This document shows, piece by piece, positions 28,378 through 38,454 of a stretch of DNA of 51,374 bases (positions are counted from its first letter, which is position 1; each line of letters starts with the position of its first letter). The notes beneath the pieces were generated by a model, which worked only from the letters and a program-made list of their open reading frames with translations, had not been told where the DNA came from and searched no databases. The stretch lies in NCBI GenBank assembly GCA_019661785.1, contig JAIFWP010000004.1:1-51374 (forward strand), written 5' to 3'. Source of the DNA: Candidatus Parcubacteria bacterium. Its GTDB lineage: Bacteria > Patescibacteriota > Minisyncoccia > Phycocordibacterales > Zambryskibacteraceae. Position numbers and translations under genes: made by a program.

Positions 28378-29493
28378 ATGAATCTGAACAAGATACCCAA
28401 GGGCATACGTTCCGCGCTACCATACTCACTCAAGCGCTTCTTGGTGCGCCAGTACGTACGCTGGAACATGCGCAAGTCACCGGGAAGCCTCGACGCACCC
28501 CGCATTAGCTTCGCGAGCATATTGCCGTCACAAGGCTCCTTCATCCGCGGAGGCAAGGTCAAGCTGACATATTTGCGCAAGAGATTCGGCGAATTCGCCA
28601 CGGGATACAATATCCTCTACCTCGTATCGAGCACCCTGCCCGGCTTCGCCGATATCTGGGTCGACGAGGCTAAGCGCAAAGGCATCAAAGTGGTTTGGAA
28701 CCAGAACGGCGTTGGCTATCCTGCTTGGACGAGCGACTGGAAGAAGGTGAACGACTTGATGAAGCCGATAACCAAAGCCGACTATGTCATTTACCAGAGC
28801 GACTTCTGCCGCAAGGAATGCGATGAGATGGTTGCCAAGTATAACGGCCCTCAAACAGTCCTCGTGAACTGCGTCGACACCGACAAGGCCACCCCGGCGA
28901 ACCCTCCCTTGCCTCTCGACCCTCTTAACCTTCTCATCACTGGCACTCATATGACGCCCGAGAAGGTACTCTTGCCTCTCGACGCCATGCGCATCTTGCT
29001 CGACCGAGGCATGAATGTCCGCGCCCTCGTCTACGGTCCCAGCGACTGGCCTAATGCAGACTCTGACATTGAGGCTAAGATTGCCGAGCTAAAGCTGGAA
29101 GGCCTGGTTGAAGTCCACGGCAAATATCTCCACGACGACTCTAGTGCCATATATAAGCGCGGGCACATCTTCCTTCACCTTAAGTACATGGACCCATCGC
29201 CAAACACCGTCCTCTCGGCCATGTCTTCAGGTCTCCCTGTGGTAGGCTCTAAGAGCGGTGGTACAGTGGAGCTAGTACCCCCTAGCGCTGGTATACTCCT
29301 AGATGTGCCCATCTCCCACGAGGCTCTGCATTACCCGAGTCCAGAGGAGGTGGCTAACGCTGTAGAGACGATAAGCAAAGACTGGTCGGCTTATAGCCAG
29401 AGCGCTAGAGCCCAGGCTGTCGCAGAGTTAAGCGTCGCTCACTGGCTTAAGGCCCATGAAGAAATATTCAAAAGTGTTTTAAAACATGAATAA
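28378..29493 (+). CDS. Glycosyltransferase family 4
   Basis: LLITGTHMTPEKVLLPLDAMRIL..IFLHLKYMDPSPNTVLSAMSSGLPVVGSKSGGTVELV. Confidence 0.88.
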   Translation: MNLNKIPKGIRSALPYSLKRFLVRQYVRWNMRKSPGSLDAPRISFASILPSQGSFIRGGKVKLTYLRKRFGEFATGYNILYLVSSTLPGFADIWVDEAKRKGIKVVWNQNGVGYPAWTSDWKKVNDLMKPITKADYVIYQSDFCRKECDEMVAKYNGPQTVLVNCVDTDKATPANPPLPLDPLNLLITGTHMTPEKVLLPLDAMRILLDRGMNVRALVYGPSDWPNADSDIEAKIAELKLEGLVEVHGKYLHDDSSAIYKRGHIFLHLKYMDPSPNTVLSAMSSGLPVVGSKSGGTVELVPPSAGILLDVPISHEALHYPSPEEVANAVETISKDWSAYSQSARAQAVAELSVAHWLKAHEEIFKSVLKHE

Positions 29494-30418
29494 CAACAAG
29501 CCCACCATCTCAGTCCTCATGCCCGTCTACAACGGCGAGAGGTACGTTGCCGAGGCCATAGAAAGCATTCTCAGCCAAACATACTCAGACTTCGAATTTA
29601 TCATTATTAACGACGGCTCGACGGATAGTACTGAGAAGATAATAAAATCCTTCAACGACTCTCGCATTGTATATATAGACAATGGCGCGAACCTCGGCCT
29701 CTCCAAATCCTTCAACCTAGGTATCGATCGAGCTCGAGGCGAGTTTATCGCTCGCATGGATGCCGACGACGTGAGCGAGCCCAAGCGCTTCGAGCGACAG
29801 GTGCAGTTCCTAAAGAAGCGCCCTCATGTGGGCATAGTCGGCTCGAGCATGAGCCTCATAGACGAAGACGGCCGTATAAGGCGAGTCTACAGGCGCCAGC
29901 TCGATCACATGAATATCAAATTCGCGAGCCTCTTCTCTACCCCAATCATGCATCCAACCATCATGGGTCGGACAGAGGTCTTCAAGACTCACCACTATAA
30001 CGAAGGATTATCGAACTCCGAAGACTATGAGCTCTGGAGCCGGCTCCTCTTCGAGTCAGAGACTCACTTTGCCAATATCCGCGAGCCGCTTCTCCGTTAT
30101 CGCACTTATCCGCATTCCTTCACTCAGACCTTGAACCTCGACAAGAGAGTCGTCTCTGCGCATAACTCCATACGCAACATGGAACGCTACACGAAGCTCT
30201 CCGAGCGAGAGAAGAGGCTCATAGTCCGCATGCGCCAAGAGCAGAACATTTCCTTGTCTGACATGTTCGCCGCTACCGCGCTCTACTTCAGAGCCGCGCG
30301 CAACTTCTGCCGCAAGGAGCATCTTGGCAAACGCAAGACCTTTCGCATCTATATACAAGTCCTGCCAAACCTCTATTTCTTGGCTAAATATAAGCTCAAA
30401 AGGCTCTTGAATAGATAG
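29486..30418 (+). CDS. Glycosyltransferase family 2
   Basis: TISVLMPVYNGERYVAEAIESILSQTYSDFEFIIINDGSTDST...ARMDADDVS. Confidence 0.95.
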   Translation: MNNNKPTISVLMPVYNGERYVAEAIESILSQTYSDFEFIIINDGSTDSTEKIIKSFNDSRIVYIDNGANLGLSKSFNLGIDRARGEFIARMDADDVSEPKRFERQVQFLKKRPHVGIVGSSMSLIDEDGRIRRVYRRQLDHMNIKFASLFSTPIMHPTIMGRTEVFKTHHYNEGLSNSEDYELWSRLLFESETHFANIREPLLRYRTYPHSFTQTLNLDKRVVSAHNSIRNMERYTKLSEREKRLIVRMRQEQNISLSDMFAATALYFRAARNFCRKEHLGKRKTFRIYIQVLPNLYFLAKYKLKRLLNR

Positions 30419-30420
30419 TT

Positions 30421-31221
30421 ATGAAGATAGCTCTTATCGGTACTGGTCGCTGGGGTAAGGTGCTCCTTCACGAGCTTGCGAAGCAGGCCGAGGTCAAATA
30501 CCAGTGCGACAGCGAGAGCGATTTAAATCAGGTTTTTAACGACAAAGAGGTAGAAGCAGTTTTCATCGCGACTCCTACCAGCACTCATTTTGATATTGCG
30601 AGTCGAGCGCTCGAGGCCGGCAAGCACGTCTTCTTGGAGAAGCCAGGGACCGAGAGCGCAAGCAACCTGGAGAAGTTAGTGAACAAAGCCAAAGAGAAAA
30701 ACTTAAAGTTTGCTATAGGTTACGAGTTCCCTCATCACAAAGCCGCCAAAAAGCTCAAAGAGCTCATTCAAGGCAAACAAGTGCGGAGTGTGCGCTTCGA
30801 CTGGCAGAAGTGGGGTACCTTCAAAGACAGCGCCATCCCCCATCTCCTATCACACGAGATATCTATCGCGCACTCGCTTGGCATTAATATGGAGCCGGTG
30901 TCACACAAAGTTACGAAAGTCGTATCAGACACCGACATACTAGAGACAGAGTTTCAGAACAATATCAAATCTGTCATAAATCGCGTAAGTCCTGTAAAAC
31001 AGAAGACTCTTACTATCCTAACCGATGATGGCAGCTACATCTGGAGCAACAACGAACTCTTTGAGATAGATGGCGATACGCTTAAGACAATTGATTTGTC
31101 TGAGGCAACTCCTGTAGCCGAGGAGATAAAAGACTTTTTGGATGCTATCCAAGAGAACCGCGAACCGTTTTGTAACGGCAACTTCGCCCTCGGCGTATAC
31201 GGGGTTATTGAGAGGATTTAG
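30421..31221 (+). CDS. Gfo/Idh/MocA family oxidoreductase
   Basis: MKIALIGTGRWGKVLLHEL...VFIATPTSTHFDIASRALEAGKHVFLEKPG. Confidence 0.92.
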   Translation: MKIALIGTGRWGKVLLHELAKQAEVKYQCDSESDLNQVFNDKEVEAVFIATPTSTHFDIASRALEAGKHVFLEKPGTESASNLEKLVNKAKEKNLKFAIGYEFPHHKAAKKLKELIQGKQVRSVRFDWQKWGTFKDSAIPHLLSHEISIAHSLGINMEPVSHKVTKVVSDTDILETEFQNNIKSVINRVSPVKQKTLTILTDDGSYIWSNNELFEIDGDTLKTIDLSEATPVAEEIKDFLDAIQENREPFCNGNFALGVYGVIERI

Positions 31222-32263
31222 CGAGTCTTAGGACTTCGCTGGCTGCTTCCATACAGTTGCCGATTTTGCCTGAGAAGACATGGATAATTTTGTCACCCAC
31301 TTTAGACACCAGTGTCGGACGCTCGTCGGTCTTGTCGACATTTGGCAATACAGTCCGCACAGTAAACATTGAGCCAACATACTCGGCGTCTTTCAAATCG
31401 GGCATAAACTTGGTTGCTACTTGCAAGAAACGCTCAATGTTCGTCACAGGAGGATTCTTCACAATGCCTTTATTCAAAAGAGGTTTGATGTCGTCCGGCA
31501 CTATAGGGAAAAATCCTGTATTAGAGGCGTGTATAGCATGCACAACATTGCCCATGACATGCATATCTGTAATGCTGTAGGGGTCAATGCAAAAGAAGGG
31601 CCCATCCATGACCACGATGCTCTTGCCCTTATACTTCGTGGGGAGCCTTAGGACAGGCTTCTCACAGACTTCGAACTGATACTCTTTCCTAGCCTCTGGG
31701 AAGTTCTCCAGGATGAAGTTCGAATTGGCATAAGTGCAGTTAACCACAAGGTCGTACTCGCCCATGTCGCTCGGCGTGAAAGCCGTGTCGAGTCGGAGAT
31801 TTACCCTAGAGCTGTCGAGCTTCTGCCTAGCTATCTCACGGAGCTTCACCGGATCCATCAGCGATTCTCTACCTCGAATGGATATATCCACGAAAGGAGC
31901 GCTCACATGCTCGTCGAGGTTCACCTCCTCATGCTCGAGCTCGCACTCCTTGCAGAAGTTTAAGTACTCCTCTCCGGTGACCTTGCTGTCCTCCTTGGCA
32001 ATGACGTAGTAATGCTCGTTGTCTTCGAGCACTGCCTCTCCATACTCCTCTCGAAATGAGTCTTCGGCATACTTAGACGAGAGAGCTGTAGCCTTCGACC
32101 TTGGGTAGTGATAGCCGCGATGCAGGCGGTACTGGTTGATGCCGGAGGCAGCGGAGAGGATGTCATTGTTCTTCTCGTAGAGTACGACATCATGTCCTGC
32201 CTTCGAGAGCTTCACGGCTGCGCTCACTCCGAATATTCCCGCGCCTACAACAGCTATCTTCAT
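31205..32263 (-). CDS. FAD-dependent oxidoreductase (DAO family)
   Basis: MKIAVVGAGIFGVSAAVKLSKAGHDVVLYEKNNDILSAASGINQYRLHRGYHYPRS. Confidence 0.9.
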   Translation of the reverse strand: MKIAVVGAGIFGVSAAVKLSKAGHDVVLYEKNNDILSAASGINQYRLHRGYHYPRSKATALSSKYAEDSFREEYGEAVLEDNEHYYVIAKEDSKVTGEEYLNFCKECELEHEEVNLDEHVSAPFVDISIRGRESLMDPVKLREIARQKLDSSRVNLRLDTAFTPSDMGEYDLVVNCTYANSNFILENFPEARKEYQFEVCEKPVLRLPTKYKGKSIVVMDGPFFCIDPYSITDMHVMGNVVHAIHASNTGFFPIVPDDIKPLLNKGIVKNPPVTNIERFLQVATKFMPDLKDAEYVGSMFTVRTVLPNVDKTDERPTLVSKVGDKIIHVFSGKIGNCMEAASEVLRLAKSSQ

Positions 32264-32883
32264 GCCCAGTTTAAGTCAATATTAGATAGGCCCAGGGATT
32301 TTATCCTTGCCTTGAGCCTTTCTGTCGGCTCTTTGAGCGTTGGGAAGCGCTCATGAGTCTCTACGGCTATGTGCCTAATGCCCTCAATGAGTCCTCTGTC
32401 GATGAGCTTATTTAGGACCTTCACTTCCTCTCCTTCAATGTCCATCTTGAGGAGTCCTACAGGCTTGCCGAGACTCTCTATGAATTCGGCCAGGTCAACA
32501 ACCTCGACTTCGCTCACTTGGCTCTTGTCCAAATGAGGCTTCTCAGCGATGAGCGTCGAGCCCGTGGACCACTTCTCAGGGTCTTCGCTGTAACGGTCGT
32601 TAACATAAAATCTCTCTCGGCCATTGTGGTCAGAGACAGCTTTGTTTATACAAGTAACCCCTGTTACTCCATCAAATTTCTTCTTTAGCGCGCCATAAGC
32701 GCTTTTATCAGGCTCGAAGGCGTAGACTATGACCCCAGGCTTTACCATTCTCTCGGTGACGCCTCCCACATTGGCTCCGCAATCTATAGCAACCTCACCA
32801 GGCTGAAGCGAGCTGAAAAACTTCTTGTACCGCAGCTTCCGCAGATAGGGACCAATCTTAGGCCAGTCGTAGATGTTTACCAT
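32260..32883 (-). CDS. FkbM family methyltransferase
   Basis: VAIDCGANVGGVTERMVKPGVIVYAFEPDKSAYGALKKKF...LLKMDIEGEEVKVLNKL. Confidence 0.9.
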   Translation of the reverse strand: MVNIYDWPKIGPYLRKLRYKKFFSSLQPGEVAIDCGANVGGVTERMVKPGVIVYAFEPDKSAYGALKKKFDGVTGVTCINKAVSDHNGRERFYVNDRYSEDPEKWSTGSTLIAEKPHLDKSQVSEVEVVDLAEFIESLGKPVGLLKMDIEGEEVKVLNKLIDRGLIEGIRHIAVETHERFPTLKEPTERLKARIKSLGLSNIDLNWA

Positions 32884-33788
32884 ATCGCTTTCTTAGGGTG
32901 AGAGTGGATTATGAGGACCCAGAAGATAGGCGAGCTTGAGGGCTGCTTCACATCCTGTTCTATAGAGCTTACCACTTCGGCATTATATTTCTTGAGGTCC
33001 TTATCAAAGGTGGCTTTGCCGCGCTTCAATAGGAGTGGCCAGGTGAAGTGCTTCCACTGCACCTTCTTCCCCGCTTCTCCTCCAAGACCATATAGATAAA
33101 ACTTAGTATCATCGCCAAAGAGGCGCGTTATCTTAGAGATATTCCTCGGTGTATACTGTCGCACCCCATGGAAGAGGTATAGCGGCAATATGGCCTTAGC
33201 TGGGAAGTTATGTATTTGTATGACGGGCTTGTCTGTCGAAGCCACAAAACTTCTTATTTGCTCGAAGAAAGCCACATCCTCGTCAAAATGCTCTATGGCC
33301 GACTGCGTGACGAACATGTTGGCCTTCTTGGGGGTGAGCGGGAGAATGTCGCTCGATGTCGACTGGATGAAGCTGAAGTTCTTATGCTCGGCTTTGAGCT
33401 TGGACCAGTTCTCGCGCCTCTTGGCGTCTACCCCTGTATAGGAGTCGACACGCCCTCCGCTCGCATCAAGAAGTCTAGTAGCATAATTCCCCTGTCCGCA
33501 GCCCGTGTCGAAGATGTGTATCTCACCAAGCTCCTCTTTGATTTCTTCCCAAGGCAAAGTCCGCCAGAAGAGGTCCGAGAGGCGCCTCCCTACTGAGCTC
33601 GCTTCAAAGGTGCTCCCGAGATGCTCTTTCCACTCCTCGCCGCCGAAGCTCCTTATATCTATCCTCTTATCGACGCGAGCATAAGGGAAAAGGTTGTTCG
33701 CCCAATTGAGGAAGAGATACGCCAATTTAACCAGAGGGTTAAGGCCCCTGTCGGCGTTAAGACTGTGAATAGAGGTAGATTTCTTCAT
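32877..33788 (-). CDS. Class I SAM methyltransferase
   Basis: HIFDTGCGQGNYATRLL.. Start MKKSTSIHSLN at 33788; the track N-term extension overlaps the upstream gene. Confidence 0.8.
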   Translation of the reverse strand: MKKSTSIHSLNADRGLNPLVKLAYLFLNWANNLFPYARVDKRIDIRSFGGEEWKEHLGSTFEASSVGRRLSDLFWRTLPWEEIKEELGEIHIFDTGCGQGNYATRLLDASGGRVDSYTGVDAKRRENWSKLKAEHKNFSFIQSTSSDILPLTPKKANMFVTQSAIEHFDEDVAFFEQIRSFVASTDKPVIQIHNFPAKAILPLYLFHGVRQYTPRNISKITRLFGDDTKFYLYGLGGEAGKKVQWKHFTWPLLLKRGKATFDKDLKKYNAEVVSSIEQDVKQPSSSPIFWVLIIHSHPKKAIW

Positions 33789-33789
33789 A

Positions 33790-34521
33790 TCAATCTTTGG
33801 CTGCGAGGAGATACATCTTCTCGTGGAAGAGGTTTGGCACGAGGCTCTTAAGCATAGGCTCAATGATGCGATGCATGAGGCCTGCCAAGCTAGGTGCTCG
33901 CCAGATGAGCGGCATGTGGAGACCAAATACTTCGCCATGCAGGATGTTGAAATGCTCCTTGAGCTTGCTGTCGTACTCGCCAAAGCTCATGTGGTTCCTA
34001 AATCCCCCTTGTATGGGCACGAACTTATTGCGGCTCGATGTAACCGATGCGACAGAGCATATATAAAAGCCGTTAGGCTTCATAAGCTTCTTGGCTAAGA
34101 CGAGTTCGCTATCGAGGTCGGTCAAATTGAGCACACCCACTTCTACCACTAAATCATATTGATATACCGGCCCCTCTCCCCTTACATAAAACTCTATGGC
34201 TGGGTATCTCTCCTTAGCCTCGCGTATCATCTGAGGCGATATATCGACGCCTACGAGCCTAGAGAATTGAGGATACTGCCTGTGTATGCTCTCTAAAATG
34301 ACGCCATCGGCGCAGCCGACTTCCATGAGAGTGGGCGAGCTTAGTCTAGGCAACACTCTGGCGATAAGCCCCATTAACATGTCCCTCCTCCTTTTGAAAA
34401 AGAAGTGTACATAATCCATATCCTTCTCCGGATATCTCTTGCTTGAGTACGAGCCACTTTCCGAGTCGTAGAAGGCGGTGTCGCGCTTTATAATTGCTTT
34501 GTCTGTTACTTTTTCTTGCAT
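33790..34521 (-). CDS. Class I SAM methyltransferase
   Basis: TLMEVGCADGVILESIHRQYPQFSRLVGVDISPQMIREAKERYP. Confidence 0.85.
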   Translation of the reverse strand: MQEKVTDKAIIKRDTAFYDSESGSYSSKRYPEKDMDYVHFFFKRRRDMLMGLIARVLPRLSSPTLMEVGCADGVILESIHRQYPQFSRLVGVDISPQMIREAKERYPAIEFYVRGEGPVYQYDLVVEVGVLNLTDLDSELVLAKKLMKPNGFYICSVASVTSSRNKFVPIQGGFRNHMSFGEYDSKLKEHFNILHGEVFGLHMPLIWRAPSLAGLMHRIIEPMLKSLVPNLFHEKMYLLAAKD

Positions 34522-35150
34522 ACTATGTAGTAGCCAGTGGTCATTATATTCTTGTCTCTCCCAACATGCTTGATATCGCCATACTCCCTTAGGGTAAGGC
34601 CATTCAAGTGATCCAGTATAAAGGCGAGCAAGAACAGCACCAATTTGGAGAGTTTATTGAAGCGTAATTCCGACTGGAAGGCGAGCCTCTGTAAGAGCGC
34701 CCCAATAGCGGAGAAGTTCTCTGTCTCCTCTACTATTTCGACTATCTCCCATTCTTTGAAGAGCTCTCTGAGGCCATACTTCGTATACCTCCAATAATCA
34801 TGAGGGGTATCGTGGAGCGGGAAGACAAAGCGGGTCGACAATATGAGTTGCCCACCCCTCTTTGCCACTCGTCGAAGCTCGCTCTCGACCTTGAAGGGAT
34901 TCTTCACATGTTCGAGCACCTCCGTGCAGAGTATCACCTCGAACTCTTCATCCTTGAAGGGTAGGTCGTGAGCGTCCGCGACCACTTCAGGCTTGCGAGT
35001 TGGATCCAAGTCCATCGTAAGTCTATCTGGAAAATATTTGCTATACGCTGAACCGCCAGAGCCCACATCCAAGGTCCTCTTTGTAGTAGCGTGCCTCTGC
35101 AGGAATCTCTCTAGATTCTTTCTTGTGATTTTCTTAAACATTTTCGACAA
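34506..35150 (-). CDS. Class I SAM methyltransferase
   Basis: RTLDVGSGGSAYSKYFPDRLTMDLDP...EVILCTEVLEHVKNPFKVESELRRVAKRGGQLILSTRF. Confidence 0.88.
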   Translation of the reverse strand: MSKMFKKITRKNLERFLQRHATTKRTLDVGSGGSAYSKYFPDRLTMDLDPTRKPEVVADAHDLPFKDEEFEVILCTEVLEHVKNPFKVESELRRVAKRGGQLILSTRFVFPLHDTPHDYWRYTKYGLRELFKEWEIVEIVEETENFSAIGALLQRLAFQSELRFNKLSKLVLFLLAFILDHLNGLTLREYGDIKHVGRDKNIMTTGYYIVCKKK

Positions 35151-36255
35151 ATTTTACTATCTTCTCTGCGCGACTCTTCCACGAGTAGCCTCTGACTTTG
35201 TTTAGGGCTCGCTCGGCCCTTTGTTTTGACTCTTCCTGCTCGCCTAGAGCCCGATCTATACTCTCTGCGAGGCTCTTGGCATCATCAGGTTTGAAGAAGT
35301 AAGCATCGGTATGGCCGAGTATCTCACGCAGAGACGGCAAGTCCGACGCCACGATAGGCACTCCGCTAGCCATATAGCCGAACATCTTCATAGGAGAGGT
35401 ATAGAGCTTAGAGATATCCTCTTTAGCGCTGTTTGGTATCACCAAGAGGTCTGCTGCCTTCTGGAAGATAGGCGTCTCTTGGCGCGGCCTATTGCCCATG
35501 AGAAGCAGGCTGTCGTGAGGGAACTCAGTCCTTATCCTCTCCTCCTCATCAGGCAGACCACCGATGAAGACAATCTTCACCTCAGGAGTATTTACATATC
35601 TAGCCGATTCTGCCAGAGTCTCAACCCCCTTCCACTTACCAAAGGAACCTTTATACAAGACTATTTTGCATTGGTTTGGCAGACCGAGCTTTTTTCTAGC
35701 TTCGTCCTGTGAGATATCGATGTCAAAGCGCTCTATATCTGCTCCATCTGGCGCTACCATGATGTCGCTCTTCCCCACTCCCATGGATACATAGAGGTCC
35801 TTGAGACCTTGGCTTATAACTACAATCTTCAACCCGAACAAGACGAGGAGCTTAACCACAAAGTTGCGGTGGCCCATATGAGCCTCCCAAGCCACTCTCT
35901 TGCCCATGAGACTGAGCGCCACAGCCACAAGCTCATCGCGTGTATAGAAGATATCGTCCTTGCCTAGCGAGAAAAAAGCCGCCATCTTCGCGAAGGATAG
36001 CAATCCCAGGAGATATCCAAACTTGCCCCACCTTTGAATGTCGAGCGACCAGAGTTTCCTTATAGAGAAGATTGGCTTGATATCATAGAACTCAAATGGG
36101 TCTTCCTTAACCTTGAGACGGCGCGTGGGTATGAGTAGCTCCACCTCACGGCCAAGGAGAGCAAAGGCTTGGCACATCTCCATTATCTGGATGCCATGGG
36201 CCCGCGTTGTCGGGATCTTCACATTAGCAATGTAGTAGATTTTCTTCATGCGCAT
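35134..36255 (-). CDS. Glycosyltransferase family 4
   Basis: IPTTRAHGIQIMEMCQAFALLGREVELLIP..SPMKMFGYMASGVPIVASDLPSLREIL. Confidence 0.9.
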   Translation of the reverse strand: MRMKKIYYIANVKIPTTRAHGIQIMEMCQAFALLGREVELLIPTRRLKVKEDPFEFYDIKPIFSIRKLWSLDIQRWGKFGYLLGLLSFAKMAAFFSLGKDDIFYTRDELVAVALSLMGKRVAWEAHMGHRNFVVKLLVLFGLKIVVISQGLKDLYVSMGVGKSDIMVAPDGADIERFDIDISQDEARKKLGLPNQCKIVLYKGSFGKWKGVETLAESARYVNTPEVKIVFIGGLPDEEERIRTEFPHDSLLLMGNRPRQETPIFQKAADLLVIPNSAKEDISKLYTSPMKMFGYMASGVPIVASDLPSLREILGHTDAYFFKPDDAKSLAESIDRALGEQEESKQRAERALNKVRGYSWKSRAEKIVKFVENV

Positions 36256-38405
36256 CTGCTTAGCTCTCTAACTATTATCTCTATGGTCTTCTCAAGGCCG
36301 TGGCTCTCCTCAACATACTTCTTCTGCGCGTGAGTAATGGCTTGTTTCTGCTCTGCCGACATGTTTAAAGCGTCCTCTAGTTTATTGGCAAAGTCTCTGG
36401 CATCATTTTCATTAAACATTAGCTCACTCGACACCACGCCAGCAAAAGAGGTATTCGACAGCACGACGAGAGAGCCCGACATCATGGCCGAGAGCACGGT
36501 CTTGTCAAAGGAGCCTGAGTTAGTCATATTCACAAAGATTTCATGCGAACCATACATCTCTGGAGTCTTTGTATTTGGCACAGACGGTCGGAAGACGAGT
36601 TTGCCCTTCTCCACAAGTGCCTGGGACTCTTTCTGCAAGGCTTCATAGTAACCCTGGTCGCTTGCCTCGGCATCACCCACTATAGACGCGACGAAGTCTG
36701 CACCTTCATCGTCGAGAATCTTCAAAGCTCTTACCAACACATCGAGATTCTTCACCGGACCTATGCGGCCCATCGAGAGTATAGACCTAGGCATGCGAGT
36801 GACGCTCAGAGTATCCTTGAATTTACTCAAGTCTGTACCAGCTGGCACTACCTTGGTCTTCTTGTATCTCGCAGTGAAGGATTGCGGCGAGGTGCAGAAA
36901 ACAACGTTGGATAACCACACAGCTATGGGAGTCTTCCAAGTACCTTGGATATGGTTCCTAAACATAGCTACAGGCCTCCCTGTAAGCCTCCACCACCATC
37001 CAGCAAGGAGTACGTATTCCTCGTTCATGTGCACAAAGACCGCATCGTAGTTTCCTCTCTCCTGCCATATATATTTATAAAAGCGCGCAAGATAGCCTGG
37101 CCTGGACAAGCCTGCTTCTTTGCCAAGAGAGAGGACTTTTACCCCATGAGACAGGCTCATCTCGCCTTGTTCAAGGCAAATAACCGTAAGCGGATCAGAG
37201 TATTTGTGGAATTCCTCTATCCAGCGATGATATGCCCCAAGCACAGGGTCGTTCTTACTTACTTTCTGTGTGATGACTAGTAGCTTCATATTTTTGCGTT
37301 GAGCCAAGAGGCCCTGCCAAGCGCTAGCCATGCGGCCCAAGTACTCAGTCTTCGTAAGGAGAGTTGTGTCGAGCTTGTCGCGCAGACTCATGCGCATAGT
37401 CTCGCGCTTGGCATTATCCTCTATAAGCGCGTGTGCGCCCCTAAGCAAGCACTCGGTATCGCCCACCGGGCAGATGATGGCGTCCTTGTCATTCTCGAGA
37501 TCGTTTGCGATGCCTACCGCTGTAGTGAGCACCGGTAATCCTGCCAAACCCGCCTCGACCAAAGACAGGCCATAACCCTCGAAGTCTGAAGTCTGGAGGA
37601 AGAGGTTCGCGCTCCTGTAGTAGGAAGTCAGGTCCTCTTGCCACCCAGCGAATGCCACATTCTTCTCTACACCAAGAGACTTAGATAGAGAACGCAGATG
37701 TCCCTCCTCTGGTCCGGAACCTACGATAACGAGACCGATGTTTGGGAAGATGAGCTTGGCTTTCTCTAAGACCTTGAGCGCGAGGGGTAGATTCTTCTCT
37801 TTAGTGAGTCTTGAGACTGTGAGCATCACGAACTGCCAACCAAAACGCTCATGGAGGTCGAATGGGACCGAACCTGTGTCGAGTCGAGCCCGGTCTACAT
37901 ATATTGGCAAAATGCTCACTCTCCCCGCGGACAAGTTAAAACGCTTTATGAGTTTGTCAGCAACGGCTGAGCTAACCACTCGCAGACTATCTGCTTCGGC
38001 AATAACGCGCTCGGCGATAATCTTCCTAATGCTATTCAAAAAACCGCCGAACCTCTCTGAGAACGGATCAGTATGGAGCTGCACTTCGAGCGGGATGCGT
38101 AGAGCCTTCTTCACTTTGAGTCCCGCCCATCCGCATTCAAATGGGTCTTGAGCAGTTATAAGGTCGCAGACTATGCCTCGGCCTATCCGCGCAGCATCTA
38201 TCGGTCGCAGGAACTTGTTTATTGAGTTGGTTGGATATACCCAGAGATTGTCAGAGAGCTTCGTATTAGAGAGGTTGTGCCCACGGTCTGAGAGCAGCAC
38301 GACATGGAGCTCATCGACCAGTCCCGCATACTCCTTAAGCCGCGAGGAAACCGCGCTTCCAGGCGTTAGAGCCATCCTGTCACTGCCTATCATTAGGACC
38401 TTCAC
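36246..38405 (-). CDS. Tandem two-domain GT4-GT4 glycosyltransferase (GTG start)
   Basis: 719 aa; two complete GT4 modules (DFEGYGLSLVEAGLAGLPVLTT and SGSFDKTVLSAMMSGSLVVLSN) joined at ..LAQRKNMKLLVITQKV... Confidence 0.88.
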   Translation of the reverse strand: MKVLMIGSDRMALTPGSAVSSRLKEYAGLVDELHVVLLSDRGHNLSNTKLSDNLWVYPTNSINKFLRPIDAARIGRGIVCDLITAQDPFECGWAGLKVKKALRIPLEVQLHTDPFSERFGGFLNSIRKIIAERVIAEADSLRVVSSAVADKLIKRFNLSAGRVSILPIYVDRARLDTGSVPFDLHERFGWQFVMLTVSRLTKEKNLPLALKVLEKAKLIFPNIGLVIVGSGPEEGHLRSLSKSLGVEKNVAFAGWQEDLTSYYRSANLFLQTSDFEGYGLSLVEAGLAGLPVLTTAVGIANDLENDKDAIICPVGDTECLLRGAHALIEDNAKRETMRMSLRDKLDTTLLTKTEYLGRMASAWQGLLAQRKNMKLLVITQKVSKNDPVLGAYHRWIEEFHKYSDPLTVICLEQGEMSLSHGVKVLSLGKEAGLSRPGYLARFYKYIWQERGNYDAVFVHMNEEYVLLAGWWWRLTGRPVAMFRNHIQGTWKTPIAVWLSNVVFCTSPQSFTARYKKTKVVPAGTDLSKFKDTLSVTRMPRSILSMGRIGPVKNLDVLVRALKILDDEGADFVASIVGDAEASDQGYYEALQKESQALVEKGKLVFRPSVPNTKTPEMYGSHEIFVNMTNSGSFDKTVLSAMMSGSLVVLSNTSFAGVVSSELMFNENDARDFANKLEDALNMSAEQKQAITHAQKKYVEESHGLEKTIEIIVRELSRCA

Positions 38406-38411
38406 AGGCCG

Positions 38412-38417
38412 ATTATA
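38412..38417 (-). promoter_or_regulatory. -10 box TATAAT, 6 nt before GTG 38405
   Basis: TATAAT-CGGCCT-GTG on the minus strand. Confidence 0.6.
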
Positions 38418-38442
38418 CCTTTATTTTGGGCCTTTTTAAAGC

Positions 38443-38448
38443 TATAAT
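38443..38448 (+). promoter_or_regulatory. -10 box TATAAT, 6 nt before ATG 38455
   Basis: TATAAT-GGCCCC-ATG. Confidence 0.6.
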
Positions 38449-38454
38449 GGCCCC

